Positions 53,399 to 63,507 of a stretch of 64,000 bases of DNA are shown here, piece after piece. Positions within the stretch are counted from its first letter, which is position 1, and every line of letters begins with the position of its first letter. The translations under genes were made by a program, and so were the position numbers. A model generated the notes under the pieces. The model saw only the letters and a list, made by a program, of their open reading frames with translations, did no database searches and had not been told where the DNA came from. The stretch comes from Arthrobacter tumbae (GTDB lineage: Bacteria > Actinomycetota > Actinomycetes > Actinomycetales > Micrococcaceae), in assembly GCF_016907495.1 (NCBI RefSeq), contig NZ_JAFBCC010000001.1, forward strand, positions 2,542,001-2,606,000. The letters run 5' to 3'.

Positions 53399-54352
53399 AT
53401 GGCCCGTTACCTGCTCACCCGGCTGTGGCAATCCGCGCTCACCCTGGTGCTCGCATCGATTGTCGTGTTCATCGGCGTCCGGCAGCTTCCCGGTGACCCT
53501 GCGCTCGCAATGGCGGGTGAGGAAGCGACACCGGAGCAGCTCGCCGCCATCCGCGCCGATCTGGGGCTGGACCAGCCGCTGGTGGTCCAGTACTTCACCT
53601 TCCTCAGCAACCTCTTCCGGGGTGACCTGGGCGAATCCACCCGCACCGGCACGCCGGTCACCGAATTGATTGCGACGACGCTGCCCGTCACCCTCTGGCT
53701 GTCGGCCTACGCGATCGTGGTGGCCGTCGTCGTCGGCATCCTCTTCGGGGTGATCGCAGAACGCTACCGCGGCCGCTGGCCGGAGTGGATGGCGAACGGC
53801 TTCGCGCTGATCGGACTCTCGGTGCCGAACTTCTGGCTCGGCATCCTCGCAATCCTGTACCTCGCAGTGTTCCTCGGCTGGTTTCCCGCCTCCGGATACG
53901 TCAACGTCATCGCGGAACCGCTGCGGGGCCTGTATTACCTGACCCTCCCGGCGATCATCCTCGGCACGGGACTGGCCGCGGTGATCATGAGACAAACGCG
54001 GGCGTCGATGATCGAAACCATGAGCACCGACTACGTCCGAACAGCCCGCGCCAAGGGTCTGGGCCGCGGCCGTGTACTCGTCCGGTACGGGCTGCGAAAC
54101 TCCCTGATAGTGGTGGTGACGATCGTGGGCCTCCAACTCGGCGGACTGATCTCCGGCGCAGTGGTCACCGAGCGGATCTTCGCGCTCCCCGGCTTCGGCA
54201 AGCTCACCCTCGACGCCGTCTTCACCCGCGACTACCCCGTCATCCAGGCGGTGGTCCTCATCATCACCCTGAGCTACATCGTCATCAACCTGGCCGTGGA
54301 CATCCTCTACTCCGCGGTCAACCCGAAAATCCGAGTCGGAGGAAGTAACTGA
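53399..54352 (+). CDS. ABC transporter permease, DppB type
   Basis: A 317-residue permease with six membrane segments. ARYLLTRLWQSALTLVLAS is the N-terminal family block and FIGVRQLPGDPALAMAGEEA follows. The EAA-like loop (TDYVRTARAKGLGRGRVLVR) lies near residue 200. It forms the heterodimeric channel with the next gene. Gap of 3 bp after the binding protein and overlap of 1 bp with the next gene. Confidence 0.95.
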   Translation: MARYLLTRLWQSALTLVLASIVVFIGVRQLPGDPALAMAGEEATPEQLAAIRADLGLDQPLVVQYFTFLSNLFRGDLGESTRTGTPVTELIATTLPVTLWLSAYAIVVAVVVGILFGVIAERYRGRWPEWMANGFALIGLSVPNFWLGILAILYLAVFLGWFPASGYVNVIAEPLRGLYYLTLPAIILGTGLAAVIMRQTRASMIETMSTDYVRTARAKGLGRGRVLVRYGLRNSLIVVVTIVGLQLGGLISGAVVTERIFALPGFGKLTLDAVFTRDYPVIQAVVLIITLSYIVINLAVDILYSAVNPKIRVGGSN

Positions 54353-55251
54353 TGGCCATGACCGAAACCGTCACGACGACGGCACAACCCTCAGAGCCCA
54401 CGCTTGGCACCGGCCGGGGCCGGCTCTGGCGGAGGATGCGCACCAATCCGCTCGGCATGACGGGTGCGGTGCTGCTCGCCGTCGTCGTTCTCGCCGCGAT
54501 CCTGGCGCCGGTGATCGCACCGTACGACCCGGCGGAAGTGCACTTCGACACCCCGTTCCAGCAGCCATTCACCGTCGGCTACCTCCTGGGCACCGACGAT
54601 CTTGGCCGCGACATCTTCTCCCGCATGCTGTTCGGCATCCAGGCCTCGCTTCAGGTGGGCGTGCTGTCGGTCCTCCTCGCGGTGCTGATCGGCACTCCGC
54701 TCGGTCTTCTGGCCGGGTATTGGAAAGGTTTCGACGCCGTCATCTCCCGCCTCACGGACGTCACCCTGGCCTTCCCTTTCCTGATAATCGCCGTCGGGCT
54801 TGCCGCGATCAGCGGACCGAGCCTCGGGAACGCCGCAATCGCACTGGGTATCGCCCAGATTCCGACCATGATCCGGGTTGTCCGCGGTGAGACGCTCCGG
54901 ATCAAGGAGAGCGACTTCGTGCTGGGCGCGAAGACGATGGATGCATCGGGCCTGCGGATCATGGCCCAGCACGTGCTGCCGAATGCGACCTCGGCCATCA
55001 TCGTGCAGGCCACGGTCATCATGCCGGTTGCAGTGATCGGCGAAGCACTGCTGTCGTTCCTCGGCCTCGGCATTCAGCCGCCCACCCCGAGCCTGGGCAT
55101 CATGCTCTCGGACGCGCAGCAGTACATCTTCCGCTCCCCGACAGCGGCCATCTTCCCCGGCGTCGGTATCGCGGTGATCTGCCTGGCCTTCAACCTCTTC
55201 GGGGACGCACTGCGTGATGCCCTTGACCCGACCAACACCCGTCGAAAGTAG
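54352..55251 (+). CDS. ABC transporter permease, DppC type
   Basis: A 299-residue permease with six membrane segments. Motifs: an N-terminal soluble tail (TTTAQPSEPTLGTGRG), HFDTPFQQPFTVGYLLGTDD (periplasmic DppC block), then the EAA-like loop region KESDFVLGAKTMDASGLRIM. It pairs with the DppB-like subunit. Its start overlaps the DppB stop; the gamma-glutamyltransferase start follows 10 bp after its stop. Confidence 0.95.
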   Translation: MAMTETVTTTAQPSEPTLGTGRGRLWRRMRTNPLGMTGAVLLAVVVLAAILAPVIAPYDPAEVHFDTPFQQPFTVGYLLGTDDLGRDIFSRMLFGIQASLQVGVLSVLLAVLIGTPLGLLAGYWKGFDAVISRLTDVTLAFPFLIIAVGLAAISGPSLGNAAIALGIAQIPTMIRVVRGETLRIKESDFVLGAKTMDASGLRIMAQHVLPNATSAIIVQATVIMPVAVIGEALLSFLGLGIQPPTPSLGIMLSDAQQYIFRSPTAAIFPGVGIAVICLAFNLFGDALRDALDPTNTRRK

Positions 55252-55261
55252 ATTTACCTCT

Positions 55262-57073
55262 ATGACCTCCTACACAACACCCGACACCTTCACCACGCGC
55301 CCCACACTCCAGGGCTCGTTCGGCATGACCGCCTCGACGCACTGGCTGGCAACGGCGTCAGCCCAGGCTGTCCTGGAGCGCGGCGGCAACGCCTTCGATG
55401 CCGCCGTTGCCGGAGCGTTCGTGCTTCACATCGTCGAGCCTCACCTGAATGGGCCCGGCGGTGACATGACGGGCGTGTTCGCTACGGCGGAGAACCCGTC
55501 CGAGCCCGTTGTCCTGATGGGCCAGGGCCCGGCACCCGCTGCCGCAACGCGGGAACACTACCTGTCCGAAGGCCTTGAACTGGTTCCGGGTGCTGGTGCC
55601 CTTGCTGCCGCCGTGCCCGCCGCCGTCGACGCCTGGCTCCTGCTGCTCCGCGACCACGGCACGTGGGAACTGGAGGATGTCCTCGCCTTCGCCGTCGGGT
55701 ATGCCCGTCACGGGCACCCCATCGTCGGCCGCGTCGGAGCAACCATCAACGCGGTCAAGGACCTCTTCACCGACCACTGGCCCACCTCTGCAGCGCTCTG
55801 GATGCCGGACGGCAAGATTCCCGCTGAAGGCGACATGGTGAAGAACGAGGCGTATGCGTCGGTGCTGGACCGGCTTGTCACGGCAGGTTCGTCGGCTTCG
55901 ACAAGGCAGGATCGCATCGACGCCGCCAGGCGCGAGTGGCGTGAAGGCTTCGTTGCCCAGGCAGCCGTCAATTTCATCAAAACCCCTCACCGGCACTCCT
56001 CAGGACAGGACCACGCCGGCGTCCTGAGGTCAGAGGATTTCGCGAACTTCCAGGCGGGCTACGAGCAGGCAACCACCCTTGAGTTCCGTGGCTACACCAT
56101 CGCCAAAACCGGCCCCTGGGGACAGGGCCCTGCCCTGCTGCAGACCCTCGCCATCCTCGACGGGTTCGACGACGACCGCCTGGACCCATCCACGGCCATC
56201 GGCGCGCACACCATCCTGGAAGCGCAGAAGCTGGCCGTCGCGGACCGGGAAGCCTATTACGGCGACGCCGCCGTACCCATGGACCACCTCTTGTCCGAGG
56301 AATACGCGGCAGAGCGCCGGGCCTTGATCACCGATCAGGCGTCCGCCGAGTTTCGGCCGGGCAACGTTCCCGGACACACTCCCTTCACCCCGCCGCTGCG
56401 CATCGAGTACACCCCGCCGGCACTGGCAGGCAAGGACGGTTTCGCAGGAGTAGGGGAGCCGACCGTCTCCCGCGACGGCGAGACCCGCGGCGACACCTGC
56501 CACATCGACGTCGTCGACCAGTGGGGGAACATGGTTTCCGCGACGCCGTCGGGCGGCTGGCTGCAGTCATCCCCGACCATCCCCGAACTGGGTTTCTGCC
56601 TGGGCTCCCGCCTGCAGATGACCTGGCTCGAGGAGGGCGCGCCGTCGTCATTGGAGCCCGGCAAGCGGCCGCGCACCACACTGACACCGACCCTGATCCT
56701 GAAGGACGGCAAGCCGGTGGTGGCGCTCGGATCGCCCGGCGGCGACCAGCAGGACCAGTGGCAGCTGCTCTATATCCTGCGCACGATCGTCGGCGGCTAC
56801 TCGCCGCAGCAGGCCATCGACGCACCGTCCCTGCACACGACGTCGATACCGGGCTCATTCTTCCCGCGCACCTGGGAGCCGGGGGGATCGGTCGTCGAGG
56901 ATCGGCTGGGCGAGGACGTCATCGCGAACCTCGAACAGCGTGGACACATCATCACCCGGGCGGGGGATTGGGCGCTTGGACGCCTGTCCTCCGTTGTCAG
57001 CGACCCAACCACCGGTGTCCTCTCGGCCGCCGCCAACCCGCGAGGAGCGCAGGGCTATGCAGCAGGACGTTAA
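55262..57073 (+). CDS. Gamma-glutamyltransferase family protein
   Basis: A 603-residue Ntn-hydrolase of the gamma-glutamyltranspeptidase family. ASAQAVLERGGNAFDAAVAG and PHLNGPGGDMTGVFA are large-subunit motifs. The autocleavage/nucleophile Thr is in ETRGDTCHIDVVDQWGNMV; the small-subunit GSPGGDQQDQWQLLYILRTI follows. No signal peptide, so it probably acts in the cytoplasm on imported gamma-glutamyl compounds or as an acylase. ATG 55262 is chosen; a TTG-type longer frame reaches into dppC. It overlaps the ATPase gene by 17 bp. Confidence 0.92.
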   Translation: MTSYTTPDTFTTRPTLQGSFGMTASTHWLATASAQAVLERGGNAFDAAVAGAFVLHIVEPHLNGPGGDMTGVFATAENPSEPVVLMGQGPAPAAATREHYLSEGLELVPGAGALAAAVPAAVDAWLLLLRDHGTWELEDVLAFAVGYARHGHPIVGRVGATINAVKDLFTDHWPTSAALWMPDGKIPAEGDMVKNEAYASVLDRLVTAGSSASTRQDRIDAARREWREGFVAQAAVNFIKTPHRHSSGQDHAGVLRSEDFANFQAGYEQATTLEFRGYTIAKTGPWGQGPALLQTLAILDGFDDDRLDPSTAIGAHTILEAQKLAVADREAYYGDAAVPMDHLLSEEYAAERRALITDQASAEFRPGNVPGHTPFTPPLRIEYTPPALAGKDGFAGVGEPTVSRDGETRGDTCHIDVVDQWGNMVSATPSGGWLQSSPTIPELGFCLGSRLQMTWLEEGAPSSLEPGKRPRTTLTPTLILKDGKPVVALGSPGGDQQDQWQLLYILRTIVGGYSPQQAIDAPSLHTTSIPGSFFPRTWEPGGSVVEDRLGEDVIANLEQRGHIITRAGDWALGRLSSVVSDPTTGVLSAAANPRGAQGYAAGR

Positions 57074-58697
57074 CGAGCTCATCCTCAGCATCCGGGACCT
57101 TGAGGTCAGCTTCGGCGGCGTCCCGGTGCTGCACAACGTCAGCTTCGACCTGAAGAAGGGCGAGCGGGTGGCGATCGTGGGGCAGTCCGGCTCCGGGAAG
57201 TCGACCACCATCGGTGCCGTGCTTCGGTTGCTGCCCGGCGACGGCAGCATCACCGGCGGTTCCATCCGGCTCGGGGATGCGATGGGCGAGCCGGTGGAAT
57301 TGGCCGACGCATCAGAGGCGCACATGCGGTCCATCCGCGGCAAGCGCCTCGGCCTCGTACCGCAGGACCCGATGTCGAACCTGAACCCTGCCATGAAGGT
57401 CGGGGCGCAGATCGCCGATGCGCTGATGAGCAACGGCCTGCGCGGCCGCGCGGACGTGAAGCGCCGGGCCGTTGAACTCATGACGGAGGCGGGGATCCCT
57501 GACGCGGAACGCCGCTACGGCCAGTATCCGCACGAGTTCTCGGGCGGCATGCGCCAGCGTGTACTGATTGCGGTTGCGCTCGCCGGAGAACCCGACCTGC
57601 TCATCGCGGACGAGCCGACGTCGGCGCTCGATGTGACGGTGCAACGGCAGATCCTCAACCACCTGCAGACCCTCGTCGACGCGCGCGGAACGTCGCTATT
57701 GTTCGTCACCCATGATCTGGGGCTCGCAGCCGACCGGACCGACCGGATCATCGTGATGGCGGACGGCCGCATCGTTGAGGTCGGGACGCCGCGCGAGATC
57801 CTCCTCAACCCGCAGGAAGAGTACACGCGGAAGCTCGTCGCAGCGGCCCCGTCGGTGACGGCTGCGCTGCAGATGGAGGCACCCGGCTCCGGTGCGGCAT
57901 CAACTGCCGGTCCGGCACCAATCCTGGTTGTGCAGGACTTGTGCAAGGAGTTCACCCTGCGCGGCCAGCGCGGCGGCACCGTGCGGGCGGTGGACAACGT
58001 GTCCTTCACCGTCAACCGGGGCACCACCACCGCCGTCGTCGGTGAATCGGGTTCCGGAAAGACCACGATTGCGCGGATCATTCTGGGCCTCGAGACGGCA
58101 ACTGCCGGGCAGGCGCTCGTGGACGGCAGGAGCATCACGGCCAGCCGCGGTACCGAACGGCGGGCGCTCCGTCGGATGGTGCAGCCGGTTTTCCAGGATC
58201 CGTACGGTTCGCTGGACCCGACGCACAGTATTGAGCGCCTGATCGATGAGCCGCTGCGCATCTTCAACGTCGGAGACAAGGGCAGCCGACGACGGCGCGT
58301 GGCTGAGCTGCTCGATCAGGTGGCGCTGCCGCACTCCATTGCGCAGCGGCGGCCGAACGAGCTCTCGGGCGGGCAGCGCCAGCGGGTGGCCATCGCGCGT
58401 GCGCTCGCGCTGGAGCCCGAACTCATCATCTGCGACGAAGCGGTGTCAGCCCTGGACGTGCTGGTGCAGGACCAGATCCTCAACCTGCTGGCCGACCTGC
58501 AGGATAGGCTGGGTCTGACTTACCTGTTCATCACACACGACCTCGCGGTGGTCCGGCAGATCGCCCACAACGTGCTCGTGATGAAGTCCGGTTCCGTGGT
58601 CGAGGAGGGCAGCGTGGACAAAGTTTTCCTTCATCCCGAAGCCCAGTACACCGAGGAGCTACTTGGAGCCATTCCCGGGGCAGCCTTTGCAGCCTGA
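57057..58697 (+). CDS. Dual ABC ATPase (DppD-DppF fusion type)
   Basis: A 546-residue protein with two ABC cassettes, serving both transporter halves. Cassette 1: Walker [11 protein letters not shown], signature [15 protein letters not shown], Walker [13 protein letters not shown]. Cassette 2: [15 protein letters not shown], signature [15 protein letters not shown] and [13 protein letters not shown] linker with the oligopeptide-type C-terminal extension joins them. GAGGAG precedes ATG 57057. Overlaps gamma-glutamyltransferase and the following GntR gene (by 35 bp). Confidence 0.94.
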   Translation: MQQDVNELILSIRDLEVSFGGVPVLHNVSFDLKKGERVAIVGQSGSGKSTTIGAVLRLLPGDGSITGGSIRLGDAMGEPVELADASEAHMRSIRGKRLGLVPQDPMSNLNPAMKVGAQIADALMSNGLRGRADVKRRAVELMTEAGIPDAERRYGQYPHEFSGGMRQRVLIAVALAGEPDLLIADEPTSALDVTVQRQILNHLQTLVDARGTSLLFVTHDLGLAADRTDRIIVMADGRIVEVGTPREILLNPQEEYTRKLVAAAPSVTAALQMEAPGSGAASTAGPAPILVVQDLCKEFTLRGQRGGTVRAVDNVSFTVNRGTTTAVVGESGSGKTTIARIILGLETATAGQALVDGRSITASRGTERRALRRMVQPVFQDPYGSLDPTHSIERLIDEPLRIFNVGDKGSRRRRVAELLDQVALPHSIAQRRPNELSGGQRQRVAIARALALEPELIICDEAVSALDVLVQDQILNLLADLQDRLGLTYLFITHDLAVVRQIAHNVLVMKSGSVVEEGSVDKVFLHPEAQYTEELLGAIPGAAFAA

Positions 58698-59403
58698 GAA
58701 CCAGCCGAAGCAGCGGCGCGCCGATGAGGACGCCCCGCCGAAGCAGCGCGTCCAGGATGAGATCCGCAGGGACATCATCTTCGGCGCGCTGCCGCCGGGC
58801 ACCCGCGTGACCGAGACTGCGCTCGCCACCAAGTACGGAATCTCCCGTGTGCCGGTCCGGGAGGCTCTCCGTGCCCTGGAGGCTGAGGGCTTCGTCGAGT
58901 CCAAGCCCTACGCCGGGTCCACGGTGTCGAAGATCCCGGTCGACGACGCGGAGGACCTGTTCTTTGTCCGCGAAGCCCTGGAATCGGCGACAGCCAGGCG
59001 CGCTGCGCACCGGGCTGCTGCGCAGTTCGATTCAGGAGCGCCCAGCGTTGAGTGGTGGCAGGCCCGGAAAGTACTGGCGGGAGTGCTGGATGAGGGAGAC
59101 GCCGCCGTCGCGCAGAACCGGCTCGAACTGCTGCCCGAACTCAACATCCGGTTCCACCTGGGTGTAGCGGAGTTGAGCGGCAGCGCCTCGCTGACGGCGC
59201 TGCTGCGCCAGATTGCAGGCAAGATCGAGTGGCTCTATGCGACGGACGTCGATAACCGCGGCAAGGAGTCCTGGAGCGAGCACCGGAGCATCATTGCGGC
59301 GATCGACTCGGGCAACTTTGCCGATGCGGAGAAGCTGATGGCCAATCACGTGCATCAGTCCAAGGAAGGGTACCTGGACCGGTTCTCCGCCGAAGAGGCC
59401 TAG
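58663..59403 (+). CDS. GntR family regulator (FadR/FCD subfamily)
   Basis: A 246-residue regulator. The winged helix (VTETALATKYGISRVPVREA, LEAEGFVESKPYAGSTV) follows an N-terminal disordered tail of about 30 residues; the FCD domain runs from about 90. TTG at 58663 has GAGGAG just upstream, so the gene starts inside the end of the ATPase gene. Last gene of the transporter operon and its likely autoregulator. Confidence 0.9.
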   Translation: MEPFPGQPLQPENQPKQRRADEDAPPKQRVQDEIRRDIIFGALPPGTRVTETALATKYGISRVPVREALRALEAEGFVESKPYAGSTVSKIPVDDAEDLFFVREALESATARRAAHRAAAQFDSGAPSVEWWQARKVLAGVLDEGDAAVAQNRLELLPELNIRFHLGVAELSGSASLTALLRQIAGKIEWLYATDVDNRGKESWSEHRSIIAAIDSGNFADAEKLMANHVHQSKEGYLDRFSAEEA

Positions 59404-59417
59404 CCGGGCGGCGACGT

Positions 59418-60797
59418 TTAGCCGGCGCCCACGATCAACAGGATCGCCGCGAAGACGATGCCGGACGCCACCAGCGTAACGGTGGTGTAACCGAGGATGT
59501 CACGCATCTTCAGCCCGGCAATCGCAAGGAGCGGCAGCGCCCAGAACGGCTGGATCATATTGGTCCACTGGTCGCCGTAGGAGACCGCCATGATCGCGAC
59601 GGTCGGGTCAACGCCCAGGCGTTCGGCGGCGTCGAGCATGATCGGAGCCTGCACAGCGAATTGCCCGCCGCCGGAGGGTACGAAGAAGTTGACCAGACCG
59701 GCGGACAGGAGCGCGAGGAGGCCGAAGGTCGTTGGGTTGGCAATGCTGACAATGGCATCGGACACAATATCGATCAACCCGGTCGTGCCCATGATGCCCA
59801 TGATCCCGGCATACAGCGGGAACTGGAGGAGGATCTCACCGACGTTGGCGGCGGCATTCTTGGTCAGCGCAATGAGCTCGAACGGACTGCGAACCAGCAG
59901 GAACAGCAGTGCAAGGAAGGTCCAGTTCACGATGTCCAGTGTCGCGGTACCGCCCTGCACATAGTGGATCACGAGGTACGCCACCAGAGCGATACCCACG
60001 AGCGTGGTGAGGATCCGGCTGGCATCCAACCGGTCTGCGGGGGTCACCACCTCGTCGTCGAGATCCACCTCGTCCGTATGCCGGGCGTCCACGGACAACT
60101 CCTTGACGCGGTCTCCAGCTTTCGGGGCTACCAGCGCCAGTGCACCGGCCACCAGAATGATCGTGGCGATGGCGGCGGTGATGTTCCACCAGGAGAAGGT
60201 GGTTTCACTCACCGGGATGGTGCGGCCCAACTGTTCAGCGATGAATGAGCCTTCAGTGGCGGCGGTCAGCGGGCCGGAACCCGAGTAGCCCATATGCCAC
60301 ACCACAAAGCCGGAGAACCCGGCGGCAACGAGCATGGGGAAATGGAGCGGCATACCCTTTTCGCGACCCTGCGCCGCGACCTCCTTTGCAAGGAGTCCGC
60401 CGATCACCAGGCCGAGCCCCCACGTAATGAGTGATGCGACGGCAGCAACCAGAAAGACGAACACGTAGGCCTGGACGGGTGTGCGGGGCAGGGCGGCGAG
60501 CCGTACCAGCAGTTTCCGGACCGGCCCTGTGTGAGCCAGTGCGTGGCCGAGCAGGAGAATGAGCGCCATTTGCGTCATGAACGCAAGCAGCCCCGCCAGC
60601 CCGTCACCCCATCCGGTGAGGACGCCCACCGGCCCAGCATCGGTCAGGATCAGTGCCGCGATCCCGACGACGAAGGTCAGGACGACGGCAAAGACCAGGG
60701 CGCTCGGTATGAACCGCTCAACAACGGAGTTGATGGGCCGCATGACGGTGGAGACGGCGGACGACCGCGGTGCAGGATCGGGCTTCACGGTGGGCAT
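59418..60797 (-). CDS. Short-chain fatty acid transporter (AtoE family)
   Basis: A 459-residue permease with about 11-12 membrane segments. AtoE-like blocks: VVERFIPSALVFAVVLTFVV near the start, SLITWGLGLVIGGLLAKEVA, and the C-terminal NFFVPSGGGQFAVQAPIM and SYGDQWTNMIQPFWALPLLA. The family imports short-chain fatty acids such as acetoacetate or butyrate. It lies tail-to-tail with the GntR gene. GAGGAG precedes ATG 60797; the longer frame to 60995 is not supported. Confidence 0.92.
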   Translation of the reverse strand: MPTVKPDPAPRSSAVSTVMRPINSVVERFIPSALVFAVVLTFVVGIAALILTDAGPVGVLTGWGDGLAGLLAFMTQMALILLLGHALAHTGPVRKLLVRLAALPRTPVQAYVFVFLVAAVASLITWGLGLVIGGLLAKEVAAQGREKGMPLHFPMLVAAGFSGFVVWHMGYSGSGPLTAATEGSFIAEQLGRTIPVSETTFSWWNITAAIATIILVAGALALVAPKAGDRVKELSVDARHTDEVDLDDEVVTPADRLDASRILTTLVGIALVAYLVIHYVQGGTATLDIVNWTFLALLFLLVRSPFELIALTKNAAANVGEILLQFPLYAGIMGIMGTTGLIDIVSDAIVSIANPTTFGLLALLSAGLVNFFVPSGGGQFAVQAPIMLDAAERLGVDPTVAIMAVSYGDQWTNMIQPFWALPLLAIAGLKMRDILGYTTVTLVASGIVFAAILLIVGAG

Positions 60798-60997
60798 CGG
60801 TGGAATCTCCTCGAATGACGTCGTTGTCAGCTGCCGCTGGGCGCCCGGTGAGCAGCCGCCGCCTCCCACGTTACTGCGCAAAGGCAACCAAGCCGGGCTG
60901 CATCTCCCGCTGGTCACACTTTCCGTTCCTGATTCGTCATCTGGGTGTTGGCCCTTGCAGGAAGGGCCGGATCGACACACGAAGAAGGATGGCACTG

Positions 60998-61234
60998 ATG
61001 AAAACGATGACCTGCCGCGAATTGGGCGGACCGTGCAGTATGGAACTGCAGGGCAAGACCGCCGATGACATCATCAAGGCTCAGGACAGGCACCTGCGGG
61101 AAGCGGCCAGGTCCGGAGACGCCGCCCATCAACCTGCCCACGAGGAGATGAAGGGCCGTTGGAGGCGGCCCATCGCCGCGATGGGGTGGTACCGCGACAC
61201 CAGGAAGGCCTTCGCGCAACTTCCGGAGCAGTGA
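60998..61234 (+). CDS. DUF1059 family small protein
   Basis: A 78-residue protein starting MKTMTCRELGGPCSMELQGK, the DUF1059 signature with two Cys that may bind metal, then ADDIIKAQDRHLREAARSGD. The C-terminal tail of about 30 residues is a less common extension. AAGGA is spaced well before ATG 60998. The 200-bp gap to the AtoE-type gene contains a weak hairpin (GGCCCTT/AAGGGCC, about 60949-60967) and no gene. Confidence 0.85.
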   Translation: MKTMTCRELGGPCSMELQGKTADDIIKAQDRHLREAARSGDAAHQPAHEEMKGRWRRPIAAMGWYRDTRKAFAQLPEQ

Positions 61235-61250
61235 GCCCATCCGGTTCCGC

Positions 61251-62093
61251 TCAGGGCGACGCGTCGCCCTTCCTGGTACGGATACTTCGCAGAATGTGGG
61301 AGTCGGCACGAAAGCTGATCCGGCTCACGACGCCGTCGGCCACAGTGAAGTCGAACGCGACCTTCGCCTCGCCCCGGTGAACCCACGCAGCGCCGGGGCG
61401 ATCGCCGATGAAGACCGGGAACGCGGTCTTGGCCGCACCGTTGAAGAAGCTGGCAACCTCGTGACGGCCGGTGATGTGCCGGGGCGTCCCGAGGGCCACG
61501 GCCATGGCGTCCGCTTCGATGACGGATTCAGGCGCCAGCAGCTCAAGAAGTTGGCTGAAGTGGCCGCCTCTGGCAGCGGCCAGGAAAGCGTCAACCACCT
61601 GCCAATCGGTTCGAACGTCCCGGTGAGCGGGCTGCGCCAGTTTTGTGCGCGCCCGCGAGGCAAGTTTGCGCACCGCAGTGGGAGTACTTTCGAGGATCGC
61701 AGCGATGGTGGTGAATTCGAAACCGAAAGTGTCGTGCAGCACGAAGGCAACGCGCTCAGCGGGCGTGAGCCGGTCCAGCACGACGGCCAGAGCGATTCCG
61801 ACGCTATCGGCCAGTTCAACCTCGTCTGCCGGGTCGGGATGCAGCTCCGCTGGTTCCAGGTCGTTTTCGGGGGCGGGCACCCTGGCGCGGATCCGATCGA
61901 GACAGAGCCGGGTGGTCGCCGTCGTCAGCCAGCCGGGCAGGTTGTTCACAACCTGGTCTGTGCGGTCGAGCCTGAGCCAGGCCTGCTGGACCATATCCTC
62001 AGCCTCGGCGTGGTCACCGAGCAAGCGGGTAGCCAGGCGCAGCAGCCGTGGGCGTTCGCCCTCGAAGGCAACGACCGATTCCGTCTCCGTCAT
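61251..62093 (-). CDS. RNA polymerase sigma factor SigJ-type (ECF)
   Basis: A 280-residue ECF sigma factor. Region 2 is LLRLATRLLGDHAEAEDMVQ and QAWLRLDR; region 4 contains LTPAERVAFVLHDTFGFEFT and PTAVRKLASRARTKL. The C-terminal 110 residues form a SnoaL-like fold, as in SigJ, which takes the place of a separate anti-sigma factor. It may respond to oxidative stress. Starts 33 bp after the PLD gene on the same strand. Confidence 0.92.
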   Translation of the reverse strand: MTETESVVAFEGERPRLLRLATRLLGDHAEAEDMVQQAWLRLDRTDQVVNNLPGWLTTATTRLCLDRIRARVPAPENDLEPAELHPDPADEVELADSVGIALAVVLDRLTPAERVAFVLHDTFGFEFTTIAAILESTPTAVRKLASRARTKLAQPAHRDVRTDWQVVDAFLAAARGGHFSQLLELLAPESVIEADAMAVALGTPRHITGRHEVASFFNGAAKTAFPVFIGDRPGAAWVHRGEAKVAFDFTVADGVVSRISFRADSHILRSIRTRKGDASP

Positions 62094-62126
62094 CCCGGGC
62101 TCGCCGCCGTCTGCTCCATGGTTCGG

Positions 62127-63386
62127 CTAGAGGAACGGCCGCAGGGGCGCGAGGATCGCTTCGCTGACGCGTGCCACGATGTGGCGGCTTTCCCATTCCT
62201 CGAGTGAGAGTTCCCGGCAATTGCTGCTGTCAATCTCGAAGATGCGCTCCATAGTGGTGGCGATCTTCTCATCGAACAGCTCGATATTGATCTCGTAGTT
62301 CCCGGTCAGGCTCAACCGGTCGATGTTCGCCGTTCCGACCGTGGACCATTCGCCGTCCACGGTTGCGGTCTTCGCGTGGATCATCGCGTTTTGGTACAGG
62401 AGAATCTTCACGCCGTCGCGCAGCAGGGCCGAGTAGAACCCGCGGGACAGCCAGTCGGAGACCACATGGTTGGAGTCCTCCGGCAGAATGACCCGGACAT
62501 CGACCCCGCGTTTGCTGGCACGCAGGAGCGCCTCAAGAATCTGCTGATCAGGGATGAAGTAGGCCGTGGTCATGTAGATGTGGCTGTGGGCGCGATTGAT
62601 GGCGTCCAGGTAGACGCCGCGGATCGGGAAGACGAGGTTGGCCGGAATGTTGTTGACGGCGCGCAGCCGCGGTTCCCAGAACTCGGCGCTGGTTTCCTCA
62701 AGAGGACGACGGCGCTGTGGAGCCGGTGCCAGGTTCCAGAAGGAAACGAACGCCTGGCGCAGCTCCCAGACGGACTTTCCTTCGATCCGCAGGTGCGTGT
62801 CACGCCACTTCGACGCATACAGCGAACCGATGTTGTAACCGCCGACGTACCCGACTGAGTCATCCACCACCATGATCTTGCGGTGATCGAAGCCTGTACC
62901 CCGGATGTTGGTGAAGACGACCGACGGGCGCAGCACCGGAAAGCGGAAGACCTGCACGTCCGGGTGGAAGCGGTAGAACGTGAACGGAACAACGAGGTTC
63001 GCGAACCCGTCATAGATCACGTACACCTTCACCCCACGGGCCGCCGCCTCGTTGAGCGCGTCCTTGAACTGGCGTCCAATCGCGTCGCCCTTCCAGATGT
63101 AGGTCTCCAGCATGATGGTGTGCCGGGCGTTCCGGATGGAGGCCAGCATGTCCTCGTACAGATCGTGACCGTAGGTGAACACGGCGGTATCCGATCCCGC
63201 GACCTCCGATTCGAAGGTGCCCGGGTGCGGAAAGCCCGGACGCTTGCTGCGCAGCTTCTTCTCTACTGCGTCAATCAGCACGATGGAGGCAATGACCAGC
63301 GCCTGCACGGCGGCGAACGCCATGGCCGCCCGCGCCAGCAGCGAACGGGTCAGTGTAAACAGTTGAAGGCGGCGGAAAGTGCGCAT
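62127..63386 (-). CDS. Cardiolipin synthase-like phospholipase D family protein
   Basis: A 419-residue protein with one N-terminal membrane segment (AMAFAAVQALVIASIVLI) and two HKD motifs: FDHRKIMVVDDSVGYVGGYN and MIHAKTATVDGEWSTVGTAN. Between and after them is the two-lobe PLD layout. Cardiolipin synthases usually have about two N-terminal helices and 480 residues; this is shorter, so transphosphatidylase activity on other phospholipids is possible. ATG 63386. Upstream 120 bases hold no recognisable gene. Confidence 0.9.
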   Translation of the reverse strand: MRTFRRLQLFTLTRSLLARAAMAFAAVQALVIASIVLIDAVEKKLRSKRPGFPHPGTFESEVAGSDTAVFTYGHDLYEDMLASIRNARHTIMLETYIWKGDAIGRQFKDALNEAAARGVKVYVIYDGFANLVVPFTFYRFHPDVQVFRFPVLRPSVVFTNIRGTGFDHRKIMVVDDSVGYVGGYNIGSLYASKWRDTHLRIEGKSVWELRQAFVSFWNLAPAPQRRRPLEETSAEFWEPRLRAVNNIPANLVFPIRGVYLDAINRAHSHIYMTTAYFIPDQQILEALLRASKRGVDVRVILPEDSNHVVSDWLSRGFYSALLRDGVKILLYQNAMIHAKTATVDGEWSTVGTANIDRLSLTGNYEINIELFDEKIATTMERIFEIDSSNCRELSLEEWESRHIVARVSEAILAPLRPFL

Positions 63387-63507
63387 GGGCTCAAGCCTAG
63401 TGGCCGGGGGAGCCGCGCAAAGATGTTCCTACAGGGTCTGAGGACATCTTTCAAAAGGCACCTTTCGGGTTGCGCTTGCAAGGCAGCACGACCCGGGAAG
63501 TAATGGC

